From Muricoccus harenae (GTDB taxonomy: Bacteria; Pseudomonadota; Alphaproteobacteria; Acetobacterales; Acetobacteraceae): DNA of 64,000 nucleotides. Below are positions 30,890-40,023 of this stretch, piece after piece. The position numbers and the translations under genes were made by a program. The notes beneath the pieces were generated by a model. The model did no database searches, was not told where the DNA came from, and was given only the letters and a program-made list of their open reading frames with translations. The first letter of the stretch is position 1. Each line of letters opens with the position of its first letter. The stretch is taken from assembly GCF_009848505.1 (NCBI RefSeq), contig NZ_WWDL01000010.1, positions 78,867-142,866 of the forward strand. Reading direction: 5' to 3'.

Positions 30890-30905
30890 GCACGAGATAT
30901 GGTGT
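30890..30905. promoter_or_regulatory. NrdR-like box 2
   Basis: On the minus strand this reads ACACCATATCTCGTGC, a good match to the NrdR consensus (ACACwATATaTwGTGT). It ends 94 bp before the reductase start codon. Together with box 1 it predicts repression of the reductase by the dATP-sensing regulator NrdR. Confidence 0.72.
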
Positions 30906-30999
30906 TCACCGGGCCGATTCGCGGGGCCCGGACGCGAGACGCCGCCGGAAATCCGGCGGGCGAACTGCGCCATACCGAGTCCGACATGGAGCGTGCCGA

Positions 31000-33432
31000 A
31001 TGGACGGCTATCACCCTCATCCCGACGCCATGCCCGCTTTCCGGCGGGTGCGGGCGCTGCCGGGCCAGGCCTTCGGCGAGGCACCCCTTCCGGAGCGAGC
31101 GTTGGACGAGGGGATGGGCGTGGCGGTGGGCCGCCGCACCGTTTTCCGGCCGGAGGATGGCGAGGATTTCGGGCGCGTGGCCGACCGGGTCGCGGCGGGG
31201 AACATGAGCCTCGCGCCGGTGGCGGACGCCGTGGAGCAGGCGCGGCTGCGCAATGCCATCGCGACGGGGGCGCTGCTGACCTCCGGCCGCCATCTGCAGC
31301 ATGGCGACGCCGCGCAGGCAGGGCGGAACATGGAGGTGTTCACCAATTGCGCGACGGCGATCGCCTCCTTCGCCGAGTTTTATCTGCTGCTGAACGGCTC
31401 CGGCGTCGGCCGGGCCTATGACGACGAGCTGTCCCTGGTGGATTGGGGGCAGGCGCCGGCGCTGATGCTGTATCTCGATCCATCCCATGCGGATTACCCG
31501 CGCGGCCGGGATGGGCTGCGGCGCTTCGGGATCGAGCTGGGAATCCTGCCCTGGGGCACGGATGAGGCCGGCTTCGATGCGGGTGCCGAGGCGCGGGTGC
31601 GGGAGTTCCTGTCGGCCGAGCTGCTGGCGGACCTGTCCGCCGCCCCGGCCGGGGCGGTGATGCACCGGGTCGAGGACAGCCGCGAGGGCTGGGCCAAGGC
31701 CGTCGAGCGGCTGGAATCCATGGCTTTCGAGGGCGCGCGGGACGGGGTGCTGGTGGTGGACCTGTCCGCCGTGCGCCCAGCGGGGAGCCCGATCAAGGGC
31801 ATGCAGGGGCGGCCGTCCTCGGGGCCGGTTTCGCTGCTGCGCGGGTTGATGAACATCCGCCGCCATGTGCTGGTGCCGGCGCGGGAGCGCGATCCGGCGG
31901 GCGAGGCGTTGCAGCCCTGGGAGCAGGCGCTGCTGGTGGACCATTACCTCTCCGTCGAGGTGCAGGTGGGCGGGGCGCGGCGTGCGGCGCGCATGGCCAC
32001 CAAGTCCTGGCGCGATGCCGGCGTGCTGCGCTTCGTGCGTGCCAAGTCCGAGGGTGGCCTGTGGACGGCGAATAACTCGGTGATGGTGGATGCGGAGTTC
32101 TGGGCCCGGGTGCGGGCGCCCGAGGGCGAGGCCGATGCGCTGACCGCCCATGCCAAGGCGGTCTTCGCCGAGGTAACGCGCTGTGCCTACATCAATGGCG
32201 AGCCCGGCTTTATCAATGGCGACCGGCTGGAAGACCAGCGGACCGGCAGTGCCTGGGAAAAGCCCGTGCATGACGATGGGCGGGATTTCCGCAGCGAGCG
32301 GTACCAGGTGGACCATGCGGCGGGGCTGCTGGCCGAGGCCTCGCGCCGCGCTTCGACCTCGCGCTTTCCGGTGACGACCAATCCCTGCGGCGAGATCACG
32401 CTGCATGTGACGGGCGGCTATTGCGTGATCGCGGATTTCGCGCCGCTGCTGGCCTGCCCGCTGGATCTGGAGAGCTTCACGCCGGGCGAGGTGCCCGCGG
32501 ATGCGGCCGCGCTGTGGGATGCGCGGGTAGAGGACAGCGTGCGCCTGGGCGTGCGCTTCCTGATCCGGGCCAACCGGATGGATGCGCTCTATGGCGAGGA
32601 GGTCGCGCGGACCAACCGCATCGGCATCGGGCCGACAGGGCTGCATGAATGGGCCTGGATGCGCTTTGGCCTGGGCTTTCACGACTTGCTGGACGAGGCG
32701 AAGTCCGGCGCCTTCTGGGCGGCGCTGGACCGGCTTTCGTCGCTGGCCAAGGAGGAGGCGGATGCCTATTCCGCCAGCCTCGGCATGGCGCGACCGGTGA
32801 CGGTGACGACGGTGAAGCCGGCCGGAACCACGAGCAAGCTGTTCGGCCTGACCGAGGGCGCGCATCTGCCCGCACGCCGGCAGTATCTGCGCTGGGTGCA
32901 GTTCAAGGGCGGGAAGGACGAGCAGACGGGCCGGTGGCTGTCCGATTCCGATCCTCTGCTGGCCGAGTACGAGGCGCGGGGCTATCCGATCCGCACGCTG
33001 CGGAGCTTTCCGGGGATGAGCATCGTGGGCTTCCCGACCGTGCCGCTGGCGCTGCGGCTGGGGCTTGGCTCGAAGCTGGTGACGGCACCGGAGGCGAGCC
33101 CGGGCGAGCAATATGCCTGGCTGCGGCTGCTGGAGCGGCATTGGATCGGCGAGGCCCAGGGCAACCAGGTGAGCTACACGCTGAAGGTCTTCACCGACCA
33201 GGTGGACCTGGAATCCTTCCGCGCCATTATGCGGGAGGAGCAGCCGCGGGTGCGGTGCTGCTCGGTGCTGCCGAGCCGGCCGGATTCGGAACTGGGCTAC
33301 GAGTACCTGCCGGAAGAGGAGGTTTCCGCCGGCAAGTTCGCCGCCATCGTGGAAGGCATCAGCGACCGCGCCGTGCAGGAGGCGGTGGATTGGGCCCATC
33401 TGCAATGCGCCAGCGGCGTCTGCCCGATCTGA
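31000..33432 (+). CDS. nrdJ: Adenosylcobalamin-dependent (class II) ribonucleotide reductase
   Basis: 810 residues. This enzyme makes deoxyribonucleotides using a B12-derived thiyl radical and works with or without oxygen. The first active-site Cys is C117 in FTNCATA. The NPCGEIT motif puts the radical Cys at C463. The C-terminal redox pair is in CASGVCPI at the extreme end (C803, C808). SVMVDAEFW and VTTVKPAGTTSKLFG blocks are typical of the class. ATG 31000 has GGAG about 11 bp upstream; an apparent extension to 30874 would translate the NrdR-like boxes and is rejected. No class I reductase is present in the window. Confidence 0.88.
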   Translation: MDGYHPHPDAMPAFRRVRALPGQAFGEAPLPERALDEGMGVAVGRRTVFRPEDGEDFGRVADRVAAGNMSLAPVADAVEQARLRNAIATGALLTSGRHLQHGDAAQAGRNMEVFTNCATAIASFAEFYLLLNGSGVGRAYDDELSLVDWGQAPALMLYLDPSHADYPRGRDGLRRFGIELGILPWGTDEAGFDAGAEARVREFLSAELLADLSAAPAGAVMHRVEDSREGWAKAVERLESMAFEGARDGVLVVDLSAVRPAGSPIKGMQGRPSSGPVSLLRGLMNIRRHVLVPARERDPAGEALQPWEQALLVDHYLSVEVQVGGARRAARMATKSWRDAGVLRFVRAKSEGGLWTANNSVMVDAEFWARVRAPEGEADALTAHAKAVFAEVTRCAYINGEPGFINGDRLEDQRTGSAWEKPVHDDGRDFRSERYQVDHAAGLLAEASRRASTSRFPVTTNPCGEITLHVTGGYCVIADFAPLLACPLDLESFTPGEVPADAAALWDARVEDSVRLGVRFLIRANRMDALYGEEVARTNRIGIGPTGLHEWAWMRFGLGFHDLLDEAKSGAFWAALDRLSSLAKEEADAYSASLGMARPVTVTTVKPAGTTSKLFGLTEGAHLPARRQYLRWVQFKGGKDEQTGRWLSDSDPLLAEYEARGYPIRTLRSFPGMSIVGFPTVPLALRLGLGSKLVTAPEASPGEQYAWLRLLERHWIGEAQGNQVSYTLKVFTDQVDLESFRAIMREEQPRVRCCSVLPSRPDSELGYEYLPEEEVSAGKFAAIVEGISDRAVQEAVDWAHLQCASGVCPI

Positions 33433-33469
33433 AGCAGCCCCGACGCTTTACTCGAGGAAAAGATGGAGG

Positions 33470-33505
33470 TCCGGGGAATTCCTTTCCCCCGGCCTTTCTT
33501 CTTCT
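33470..33505 (+). terminator. Possible terminator after the class II reductase
   Basis: CCGGGG pairs with CCCCGG across a loop of about ten bases, with imperfect extension, and is followed by a pyrimidine-rich stretch (CCTTTCTTCTTC) 40-80 bp after the stop. Confidence 0.45.
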
Positions 33506-33566
33506 CCCCTGTCGGTGATCGCCCCCGCCGCTATCGGCCCCCGCCGCTCGGGCCTACATCCCGCCC

Positions 33567-35435
33567 ATGCCCTTCCGCTTCCTTGAGTCCTTCGTCGACC
33601 CCATCGCCCCGCCCGGGGCGCGGGCCGCGAAGCTCCTGGGCGCGCCGGTGCCTGAGGCACCGCCGCCGCGGAGCCTGACCGGCTTCTATTGGCATTTCGC
33701 GCGGCAGGCGCGGGCGCTGGTGGTGGCGCTGTTCGTCACCGGCTTCCTGGTGGCGGTGCTGGACAGCCTGATCCCGGTGTTCATCGGGCAGGTGGTGGCG
33801 CTGCTGGGGCAGCATGCGCCGGAGGCGCTCTGGGCAGAGGCCGGGGGCAGCCTGCTGCTCATGGGCGGGGTGCTGCTGGTGCTGCGGCCGGCTGCGATCC
33901 TGGCGCAGAACCTGGTGACGAATCAGGGGATCAACCCCGGCTTCACCAGCCTGATCCGCTGGCAGGCGCACCGGCTGGTCTCGCGCCAGGGCTGGGCCTT
34001 CTTCCAGGAGGATTTCGCGGGGCGCATCGCCAACCGGGTGATGCAGGCGGGGCCGGCGCTGCGGGAATCGGTGGTCCAGACGATCACCGCTGTTTGGTAC
34101 ATCCTGGTCTACGGGTCGAGCGCGGTGGTGTGGCTGGGCAGCGCGGACTGGCGGCTGATGCTGCCGATCCTCGTGTGGTTCGTGGCCTATGCGGCCCTGC
34201 TACGCTTCGTGGTGCCGCAGATGCGGGACCGGTCCCGCGCCGCCTCCGAGCAGCGGAGCCTGCTGACCGGGCGGATCGTGGATGCCTATACCAACATCCT
34301 GTCGATCAAGCTGTTCGCCCGCGCTGAGCGGGAGGATGCCTTCGTGCAGGAGGGGGTGCAGGGGCTCACCCGGGCCTTCCAGCGGCAGTCGCGGATGGTG
34401 ACGCTGAACGCGGTGCTGCTGTCCTCGCTCAATGCGCTGCTGCTTGTGGGGATGGCGACGGCTTCCATCGGGCTGTGGATGCGGGGCGAGGTGGGGGTGG
34501 CGACGGTGGCCACCGCCATGCCGATGGCCTGGCAGATCGCCAACATGTCCGGCTGGGTGGCCTTCAACGTGGCCGGGATCTTCGAGAATATCGGGGTGGT
34601 GCAGGAGGCGATGCGGAGCATTGCCGTGGAGCCCACCGAGCCGGACCCGCCGGGCGCGCGGCCGCTGGTGGTGTCGCGCGGGGCGATCCGCTTCGAGGGG
34701 GTGCGCTTCGGCTATGGGCGCAAGGACAGCGCCGTGCTGGACGGGTTCGACCTGGAGGTGGCGCCCGGGGAGCGGGTGGGGCTGGTCGGGCATTCCGGGG
34801 CCGGCAAGACCACGGCGGTGAACCTGCTGCTGCGCTTCTTCCACCCCGAATCGGGGCGGATCCTGATCGATGGGCAGGACATCGCGGGGGTGACGCAGGA
34901 GAGTCTGCGGGCTGCCATCGGACTTGTGACCCAGGATACCGCGCTGCTGCACCGCTCCATCCGCGACAACATCCGCTTCGGCCGCCCGGATGCCTCGGAG
35001 GCCGAGGTGGCCGAGGCCGCGCGGCGGGCGGAGGCGGCGGAATTCATCGAGGCGCTGTCCGATTGGCGGGGGCGCGCGGGGTATGACGCCCATGCCGGGG
35101 AGCGTGGGGTGAAGCTCTCGGGCGGGCAGCGGCAGCGGGTGGCGATCGCGCGGGTGCTGCTGAAGGATGCGCCCATCCTGGTGCTGGACGAGGCGACCAG
35201 CGCCCTGGATTCGGAGGTGGAGGCGGCGATCCAGGAGCAGCTTTCGGCCCTGATGTCCGGGAAGACGGTGATCGCCATCGCCCATCGCCTGTCCACCATC
35301 GCGACGCTCGACCGGCTGGTGGTGCTGGAGGCCGGGCGGGTGGCGGAGAGCGGAACCCATGCGGAACTGTTGGCCCGCAACGGTGCTTATGCGCGGCTCT
35401 GGGCGCGGCAGTCGGGCGGGTTCATCGGGGCGTGA
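33567..35435 (+). CDS. ABC exporter, fused membrane and ATPase domains
   Basis: 622 residues with six membrane helices in the first 340 residues and a C-terminal ATPase. The first 55 residues are a cytosolic extension (FRFLESFVDPIAPPG) seen in a subgroup of alphaproteobacterial exporters. Walker A is GHSGAGKTT, the signature is LSGGQRQR, Walker B is ILVLDEATSALD and the switch His lies in AIAHRLSTI. A homodimeric exporter of unknown substrate is expected. It is not a close copy of the exporter at 12677 (different N-terminal extension and NBD sequence). It lies upstream of the F0 operon but is separated from it by a promoter. Confidence 0.9.
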   Translation: MPFRFLESFVDPIAPPGARAAKLLGAPVPEAPPPRSLTGFYWHFARQARALVVALFVTGFLVAVLDSLIPVFIGQVVALLGQHAPEALWAEAGGSLLLMGGVLLVLRPAAILAQNLVTNQGINPGFTSLIRWQAHRLVSRQGWAFFQEDFAGRIANRVMQAGPALRESVVQTITAVWYILVYGSSAVVWLGSADWRLMLPILVWFVAYAALLRFVVPQMRDRSRAASEQRSLLTGRIVDAYTNILSIKLFARAEREDAFVQEGVQGLTRAFQRQSRMVTLNAVLLSSLNALLLVGMATASIGLWMRGEVGVATVATAMPMAWQIANMSGWVAFNVAGIFENIGVVQEAMRSIAVEPTEPDPPGARPLVVSRGAIRFEGVRFGYGRKDSAVLDGFDLEVAPGERVGLVGHSGAGKTTAVNLLLRFFHPESGRILIDGQDIAGVTQESLRAAIGLVTQDTALLHRSIRDNIRFGRPDASEAEVAEAARRAEAAEFIEALSDWRGRAGYDAHAGERGVKLSGGQRQRVAIARVLLKDAPILVLDEATSALDSEVEAAIQEQLSALMSGKTVIAIAHRLSTIATLDRLVVLEAGRVAESGTHAELLARNGAYARLWARQSGGFIGA

Positions 35436-35514
35436 CGGGCACTCGGCCATTGCGGAAAGTGGCCTGAATGACGCAACAGCGGCGAGGATGCGTGTGTTGC
35501 GGTGCCGCACGCGC

Positions 35515-35543
35515 TTGACACCACATGGACGCCAATTTAGGGA
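35515..35543 (+). promoter_or_regulatory. Promoter of the F0 ATP synthase operon
   Basis: A perfect TTGACA at 35515-35520 is followed after 17 bp by TAGGGA, a partial -10 element, about 40 bp before the first GTG start of the operon. The -10 assignment is tentative. Confidence 0.5.
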
Positions 35544-35582
35544 CCCCCTGCCTTCCGGGGGGGTTAACCGCGGGAGAGCGAA

Positions 35583-35879
35583 GTGGAACACCGGGACGGC
35601 TTCGACGACCGACTGCGGAAGGCCAGGACCCGCCAGGGCCTGGATCCCGAACCTGTCAAGGGGACGGGAGGCCTGCCGACAGGACCGTGGGGAATAGGTT
35701 TCCGCGCGGGGGTCGAGGTGGTGTCGGCGCTTGTCGTGGGCGCTGCGATCGGCTTCGGGCTGGATCGCTGGCTCGGGACGTTCCCCTGGCTCTTCCTCGT
35801 TTTCTTCGTCGTGGGTGGTGCCGCAGGGGTGCTGAACATCTATCGGCTGTTCAATCCCCGGCCCGGCGCCCGACCGTAG
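35583..35879 (+). CDS. atpI: AtpZ/AtpI-family ATP synthase assembly protein
   Basis: 98 residues with two membrane segments, about 42-62 and 68-88, separated by a short loop (LDRWLGT). This is the AtpI/AtpZ arrangement that helps assemble the c-ring or supplies Mg2+. The N-terminal 35 residues are charged and cytosolic. The start is GTG at 35583 with GGGAGAG just upstream. It is the first gene of the F0 operon, as in most alphaproteobacteria, whose F1 genes lie elsewhere. Confidence 0.9.
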   Translation: MEHRDGFDDRLRKARTRQGLDPEPVKGTGGLPTGPWGIGFRAGVEVVSALVVGAAIGFGLDRWLGTFPWLFLVFFVVGGAAGVLNIYRLFNPRPGARP

Positions 35880-35909
35880 CGACCCGATTGGGAAATCAAG
35901 GACCGACCA

Positions 35910-36665
35910 GTGGCCGCCGAAGGCAAGACGATCGACGCGCTGAGCCAGTTCGAGCTGATCCCGGTCCTGGGCCCGGTCGGCCGGGCTGTGGGCTTCTCCC
36001 AATCCAACGCGCATATGCTGCTGGCGGTGGGGCTGGTGTCCCTGCTGATGCTGGCTGGCATCCGCAAGCGGGCCCTGGTGCCTGGCCGCCTGCAGGCGGC
36101 CTCCGAGATGTTCTACGAGTTCATCGAGAACCTCGTGACCGGCCAGGTGGGGCATGAGGGGAAGAAGTACTTCCCCTTCGTCTTCGCGCTGTTCATGTTC
36201 GTGCTGTTCGGCAACCTGATCGGCCTGCTGCCCTACGCCTTCACCTACACCAGCCATATCGCCGTCACGCTCGGCCTCGCAGCCACCGTGTTCTTCGTGA
36301 CGACGATCGTGGCGCTGGCGCTGCACGGCAAGAAGTTCTTCGGCTACTTCTTCCCCGAGGGCGCGCCGCTCTGGCTGGCGCCCATCATCGTGCCGGTCGA
36401 GCTGGTGTCCTACCTCTCCCGGCCGATCAGCCTCTCCGTGCGTCTCTTCGCCAACATGGTGGCGGGCCACGTGTTGCTGAAGGTCTTCGCGACCTTCGTC
36501 GTCCTCCTCGGCGGTTTGGGCATGATCGGGCCGGTGGCCGCGCTCCTGCCGCTCTCCGTCAACGTGCTGCTCGTCGGGTTCGAGATCCTGGTGGCCTTCC
36601 TGCAGGCCTATGTGTTCGCGATCCTGACCTGCATCTACCTGCACGACGCGGTGCATCTGCACTGA
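35910..36665 (+). CDS. atpB: F0F1 ATP synthase subunit a
   Basis: 251 residues with the multi-helix fold of subunit a, which forms the proton half-channels against the c-ring. The essential Arg is R178 in [15 protein letters not shown], and C-terminal helices carry the conserved His/Gln-type polar residues ([19 protein letters not shown]). The start codon is GTG at 35910. It follows atpI after 30 bp and precedes the c-subunit gene. Confidence 0.96.
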   Translation: MAAEGKTIDALSQFELIPVLGPVGRAVGFSQSNAHMLLAVGLVSLLMLAGIRKRALVPGRLQAASEMFYEFIENLVTGQVGHEGKKYFPFVFALFMFVLFGNLIGLLPYAFTYTSHIAVTLGLAATVFFVTTIVALALHGKKFFGYFFPEGAPLWLAPIIVPVELVSYLSRPISLSVRLFANMVAGHVLLKVFATFVVLLGGLGMIGPVAALLPLSVNVLLVGFEILVAFLQAYVFAILTCIYLHDAVHLH

Positions 36666-36711
36666 CCGCGCCGGCAAACTCTGCAACCGCTCAACAAGGA
36701 AGAGTCCTCCG

Positions 36712-36951
36712 ATGAACGATCCTGCCGCCTACCTCGGCGCCTTCAAGGCGCTCGGCGCCGGCATCGCCGTCTTCGCGCTGTTCGGCGTGGGTCTCGCGCT
36801 TGGCAACATCTTCTCGACGCTGATCTCGTCGGTTGCCCGCAACCCGTCCGCCCGCGACACCGTGTTCCCGATCGGCATTCTCGGCTTCGCCCTGACGGAA
36901 GCCGTCGCGCTCTTCGCGCTGCTGATCGCCTTCCTGATCCTCTTCGCCTGA
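36712..36951 (+). CDS. atpE: F0F1 ATP synthase subunit c
   Basis: 79 residues forming a two-helix hairpin. The polar loop ARNPSARD lies at about 42-49. The ion-binding carboxylate is E63 in the second helix ([11 protein letters not shown]), and the first helix has the Gly-rich [10 protein letters not shown] pattern. The lack of a sodium-type Gln/Ser-Thr signature indicates a proton ring. AAGGAAGAG precedes the ATG. Confidence 0.97.
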   Translation: MNDPAAYLGAFKALGAGIAVFALFGVGLALGNIFSTLISSVARNPSARDTVFPIGILGFALTEAVALFALLIAFLILFA

Positions 36952-37006
36952 TCGGGTCCGCGGCGCGGCCGGGGAATCCCCCGGCCGTCCGCCGCGGGAC
37001 GGAGAC

Positions 37007-37765
37007 ATGATGACCCGCCTCCTGCACGCGACGGCGCTGGCACTCCTGCTTTCGCAGAGTCCGGTCGCCCTGGCCCAGCAAGTTACGGCCCCCGCGCCCA
37101 CCGGCTTGGTGCAGACCACCGGGCCCCTGCCGGGCCAGCAGGGGGAAAGCGTACCCGTGCAGGCGGACAGTGACCGCCATCGCGCGGTCACCGAGGCTCA
37201 GCGGACGGAAGCCGAGTACCAGGCTGCCGCCCGTTCCGACGCCGATGCCGGCGGCATGCCGCAGCTTGACTTCGGCAACCCGCTGATGATCTCCCAGGTA
37301 GTCTGGCTGTTCGTCATCTTCGGCGCGCTGGTCTTCCTCTGCTATCAATACCTGCTGCCGCCTGTCGCAGCGGTGCTCGAGGACCGGCGGGCCCGCATCG
37401 CGGCCGACCTGGACGCGGCGCGTGACGCCCGCGCCGAGGCCGAGGCCGCCGAGGCCGGCCGCCGGGACAGCACGGCGCGCGCCCGCGCCGAGGCCCAGGC
37501 CTCGATCGCCGCCGCGACCCAGGCCGCCCAGGCCGAATCCGCCGCCCGCGCCGAGGCGCTGGCCGAGCGGCTGAATAAGCAGATCGCCGAGGCCGAGGCC
37601 CGTATCGGCGCTGCCCGCACCGCCGCCATGGGCGCGCTGCGCGAGGTGGCCACCGATGCGACCGAAGCCATGGTCCAGCGCCTGTCCGGCGTGACGGACA
37701 AGGCGGCCGTCGCGGCCGCCGTCCAGCGGGAGCTCGCGGCCCGCAACCTAAAGCCGGCCGGCTGA
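37007..37765 (+). CDS. F0F1 ATP synthase subunit b' with long N-terminal extension
   Basis: 252 residues. The membrane helix begins near residue 95 (SQVVWLFVIFGALVFLCY) and is followed by LLPPVAAVLEDRRARI and a long Ala/Glu/Arg coiled coil, the b-type stator stalk. Two things are unusual. The first 25 residues look like a signal peptide (LLLSQSPVALAQQ). About 70 polar residues then separate this from the membrane helix, while typical b' proteins begin close to it. The second b-type gene follows directly, as in alphaproteobacteria with split b'/b stalks. GGACGGAG precedes the ATG. Confidence 0.88.
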   Translation: MMTRLLHATALALLLSQSPVALAQQVTAPAPTGLVQTTGPLPGQQGESVPVQADSDRHRAVTEAQRTEAEYQAAARSDADAGGMPQLDFGNPLMISQVVWLFVIFGALVFLCYQYLLPPVAAVLEDRRARIAADLDAARDARAEAEAAEAGRRDSTARARAEAQASIAAATQAAQAESAARAEALAERLNKQIAEAEARIGAARTAAMGALREVATDATEAMVQRLSGVTDKAAVAAAVQRELAARNLKPAG

Positions 37766-37778
37766 GAGGGGGCACGCC

Positions 37779-38285
37779 ATGCACCATTACGAACATTTCT
37801 GGCTGGATCCGAAGTTCTGGGTCGCCGTCTCTTTCATCCTCTTCGTGGCCCTGCTGGGGCGGATGATCTGGTCCAAGGTCGCCGCGCTGCTGGATGCCCG
37901 GGCCGCGCAGGTGCGAGCCGAGCTGGCCGAGGCGACCCGGCTGCGCGAGGAAGCGGAGACCATGCGTAAGCAGGCGGAGGCGGAGCGGGCCGAGGCCATG
38001 CAGGAGGCTGAGGCGATGATCGCCCGCGCCCGTGCCGAGGCTGAGCGCGTGGCGGTCGCCGCTGCCGCCGAGGCCGAGGCGAATGCCGCCCGGCGCGAGC
38101 GCATGGCTATGGACCGCATCGCCGCGGCCGAGAGCAGTGCCGTGGCCGAGGTGCGCCAGGCCGCTGCCGAGATCGCGGCCGCCGCCGCGCGCTCGGTCAT
38201 CGCGGAGAAGCTGACGCCCGAGGCGGATGCCGCCATGGTGGACAAGGCGGTTGCCGACCTGCCCCGCGCGCTGCGCGCCGCCTGA
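37779..38285 (+). CDS. atpF: F0F1 ATP synthase subunit b
   Basis: 168 residues. The N-terminal membrane segment FWVAVSFILFVALLGRMIW is at about 8-26. The rest is a continuous charged helix for the peripheral stalk dimer with b', ending with PRALRAA. It starts 13 bp after the b' gene, preceded by GAGAGGGGG, and is the last gene before the terminator at 38337. Confidence 0.93.
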   Translation: MHHYEHFWLDPKFWVAVSFILFVALLGRMIWSKVAALLDARAAQVRAELAEATRLREEAETMRKQAEAERAEAMQEAEAMIARARAEAERVAVAAAAEAEANAARRERMAMDRIAAAESSAVAEVRQAAAEIAAAAARSVIAEKLTPEADAAMVDKAVADLPRALRAA

Positions 38286-38336
38286 GGTTGCCGACCGAAC
38301 ATTCCGCGGCCTTCGGGCGCGGATCCGAACTGAATG

Positions 38337-38363
38337 ACGGGGGCCTTGCGGCCCCCGTTTTCA
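38337..38363 (+). terminator. Terminator of the F0 operon
   Basis: A perfect 9-bp stem (ACGGGGGCC / GGCCCCCGT, loop TTGC) is followed by a T-rich tail (TTTCATTT), 51 bp after the last stop codon. Confidence 0.88.
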
Positions 38364-38416
38364 TTTCGGTGCGACCCGCCTAGCCTCCCCGTAGAATCCA
38401 AGCGGGGAGACTTCGG

Positions 38417-40009
38417 ATGCGACGACTACTCTTGGCCGGCGCCGCGGCGCTGATGCTTTGCGCGGGGACGGGCATCGGTGCCGGTGCGGCCCAGGCGGCG
38501 ACCTTCCGCTGGGCCAATGACGGCGACGTCAATTCCATGGACCCGTATGCGCGGAACGAAACCTTCCTCCTCTCCTTCACCGCGAACATCTACGAGCCGC
38601 TGGTCCGCCGGAACCGGGAGCTGAAGGTCGAGCCGGCGCTAGCCGTCTCTTGGTCGCAGCCCTCGCCGACCGTGTGGCGGCTGAACCTGCGCCAGGGCGT
38701 GAAGTTCCACGATGGCTCGCCCTTCACCGCGGATGACGTGGTGTTCAGCGCCACGCGGGTGCGGGCGCAGGGCTCGAACCTCACTTCCGTGCTCTCCTCG
38801 GTGAAGGAAGTGCGCAAGGTCGACGACTTCACCGTCGAGTTCGAGACGCATGCCCCGGACCCGATCTTCCTCGAGGAGATCACCACCTGGACGATGATGT
38901 CCAAGCGCTGGGCCGAGGCGAACAACGCCACCCAGGCGGTGGACCTGACCTCGGGCCAGGAGAACTTCGCCACCCGCAACGCGAACGGCACCGGGCCCTT
39001 CATGCTTGCGAGCCGTGAGCCGGACCGACGCACGGTCCTGCGCGCGAACCCGAACTGGTGGGACAAGCCGGAGCACAATCTCGACGAGGTGGTGTTCAAC
39101 GTCATCGGCAACGACGCCACCCGGATCGCCGCCCTGCTCTCGGGCGAGGTGGACATGGTCTACACCGTGCCGCCGCAGGACACGGAGCGGCTGAGCCGCG
39201 CGCCGAACGTGCGCATCCACCAGGGGCCCGAGCTGCGGACGGTCTTCCTCGGCTTCGACCAATCGCGCGACGAGCTGCTGAAGTCGGATGTGAAAGGCAA
39301 GAACCCGTTCCGCGACGTGCGGGTGCGCCGGGCCTTCCAGCAGGCGATCGACCTGGAGGCGATCAAGACGCGCATCATGCGCGGCCAGTCCCGCCCGACT
39401 AATCTGATGATCGGACCGGGGGTGAATGGCTGGACCGAGGCGGCCGATCGCATCGTGCGCCCGAACATCGATGGCGCGAAGCGGCTGCTGGCGGAGGCGG
39501 GCTATCCCAACGGCTTCGGCGTGACGATGGACTGCCCGAACGACCGCTACGTGAACGACGAGGCGATCTGCACGGCCGTCGTCTCGATGCTGGCGCGCAT
39601 CGGAGTGCGCGTGACGCTGAACGCCCAGACCCGCGCGCGCTACTTCGCCGAGATCCTGGCGCCCCGCTACCAGACGAGCTTCTACCTGCTTGGCTGGACG
39701 CCCACGACCTATGATGCCCACAACACGCTCTACAACATCATGGGGACGCGGGGCGGCACGCGTGGCGTGTTCAACTCCGGTGGCTGGAGCAACGCCCGCT
39801 TCGACCAGCTGACGGATCAGATCGCGGTGGAGCTGGATGCCACAAAGCGGCAGCAGATGATCGACGAGGCGATGAAAATTCACGCCGACGAGGTCGGGCA
39901 CATCCCGCTGCACCAGCAGGTGGTGGTCTGGGCCGCGCGCCAGAACATCTCGCTGCAGCTGATGTCGGATAACTACTTCCCGCTTCGCTACGTGCGCGTG
40001 GGGCAGTAG
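38417..40009 (+). CDS. Peptide/nickel-type (family 5) ABC solute-binding protein
   Basis: 530 residues with a Sec signal peptide (cleavage likely after AAQA, about residue 28). The SBP_bac_5 fold is evident from YEPLVRRN, the LRQGVKFHDGSPFTADDVVFS block near 95, NGTGPFML and FRDVRVRRAFQQAIDLEAI. These proteins deliver peptides or similar oligomers to Dpp/Opp permeases. No permease or ATPase gene is adjacent on either side, so it is an orphan receptor. GGGGAG lies about 8 bp before the ATG. The ligand is unknown. Confidence 0.9.
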   Translation: MRRLLLAGAAALMLCAGTGIGAGAAQAATFRWANDGDVNSMDPYARNETFLLSFTANIYEPLVRRNRELKVEPALAVSWSQPSPTVWRLNLRQGVKFHDGSPFTADDVVFSATRVRAQGSNLTSVLSSVKEVRKVDDFTVEFETHAPDPIFLEEITTWTMMSKRWAEANNATQAVDLTSGQENFATRNANGTGPFMLASREPDRRTVLRANPNWWDKPEHNLDEVVFNVIGNDATRIAALLSGEVDMVYTVPPQDTERLSRAPNVRIHQGPELRTVFLGFDQSRDELLKSDVKGKNPFRDVRVRRAFQQAIDLEAIKTRIMRGQSRPTNLMIGPGVNGWTEAADRIVRPNIDGAKRLLAEAGYPNGFGVTMDCPNDRYVNDEAICTAVVSMLARIGVRVTLNAQTRARYFAEILAPRYQTSFYLLGWTPTTYDAHNTLYNIMGTRGGTRGVFNSGGWSNARFDQLTDQIAVELDATKRQQMIDEAMKIHADEVGHIPLHQQVVVWAARQNISLQLMSDNYFPLRYVRVGQ

Positions 40010-40023
40010 GCGAGGGGCTGGTT

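Noticed and set aside
30746..30999. Cobalamin riboswitch upstream of the B12-dependent reductase
   Set aside because: No B12-box-like core or multi-stem fold was found; NrdR-like boxes explain the region better.
30757..33405. 882-codon minus-strand frame opposite the class II reductase
   Set aside because: It mirrors a gene with complete catalytic motifs and shows no domain of its own.
34200..36686. 828-codon minus-strand frame opposite the exporter and F0 genes
   Set aside because: It is the shadow of well-supported genes on the other strand, His/Gln/Arg-rich without family signal.
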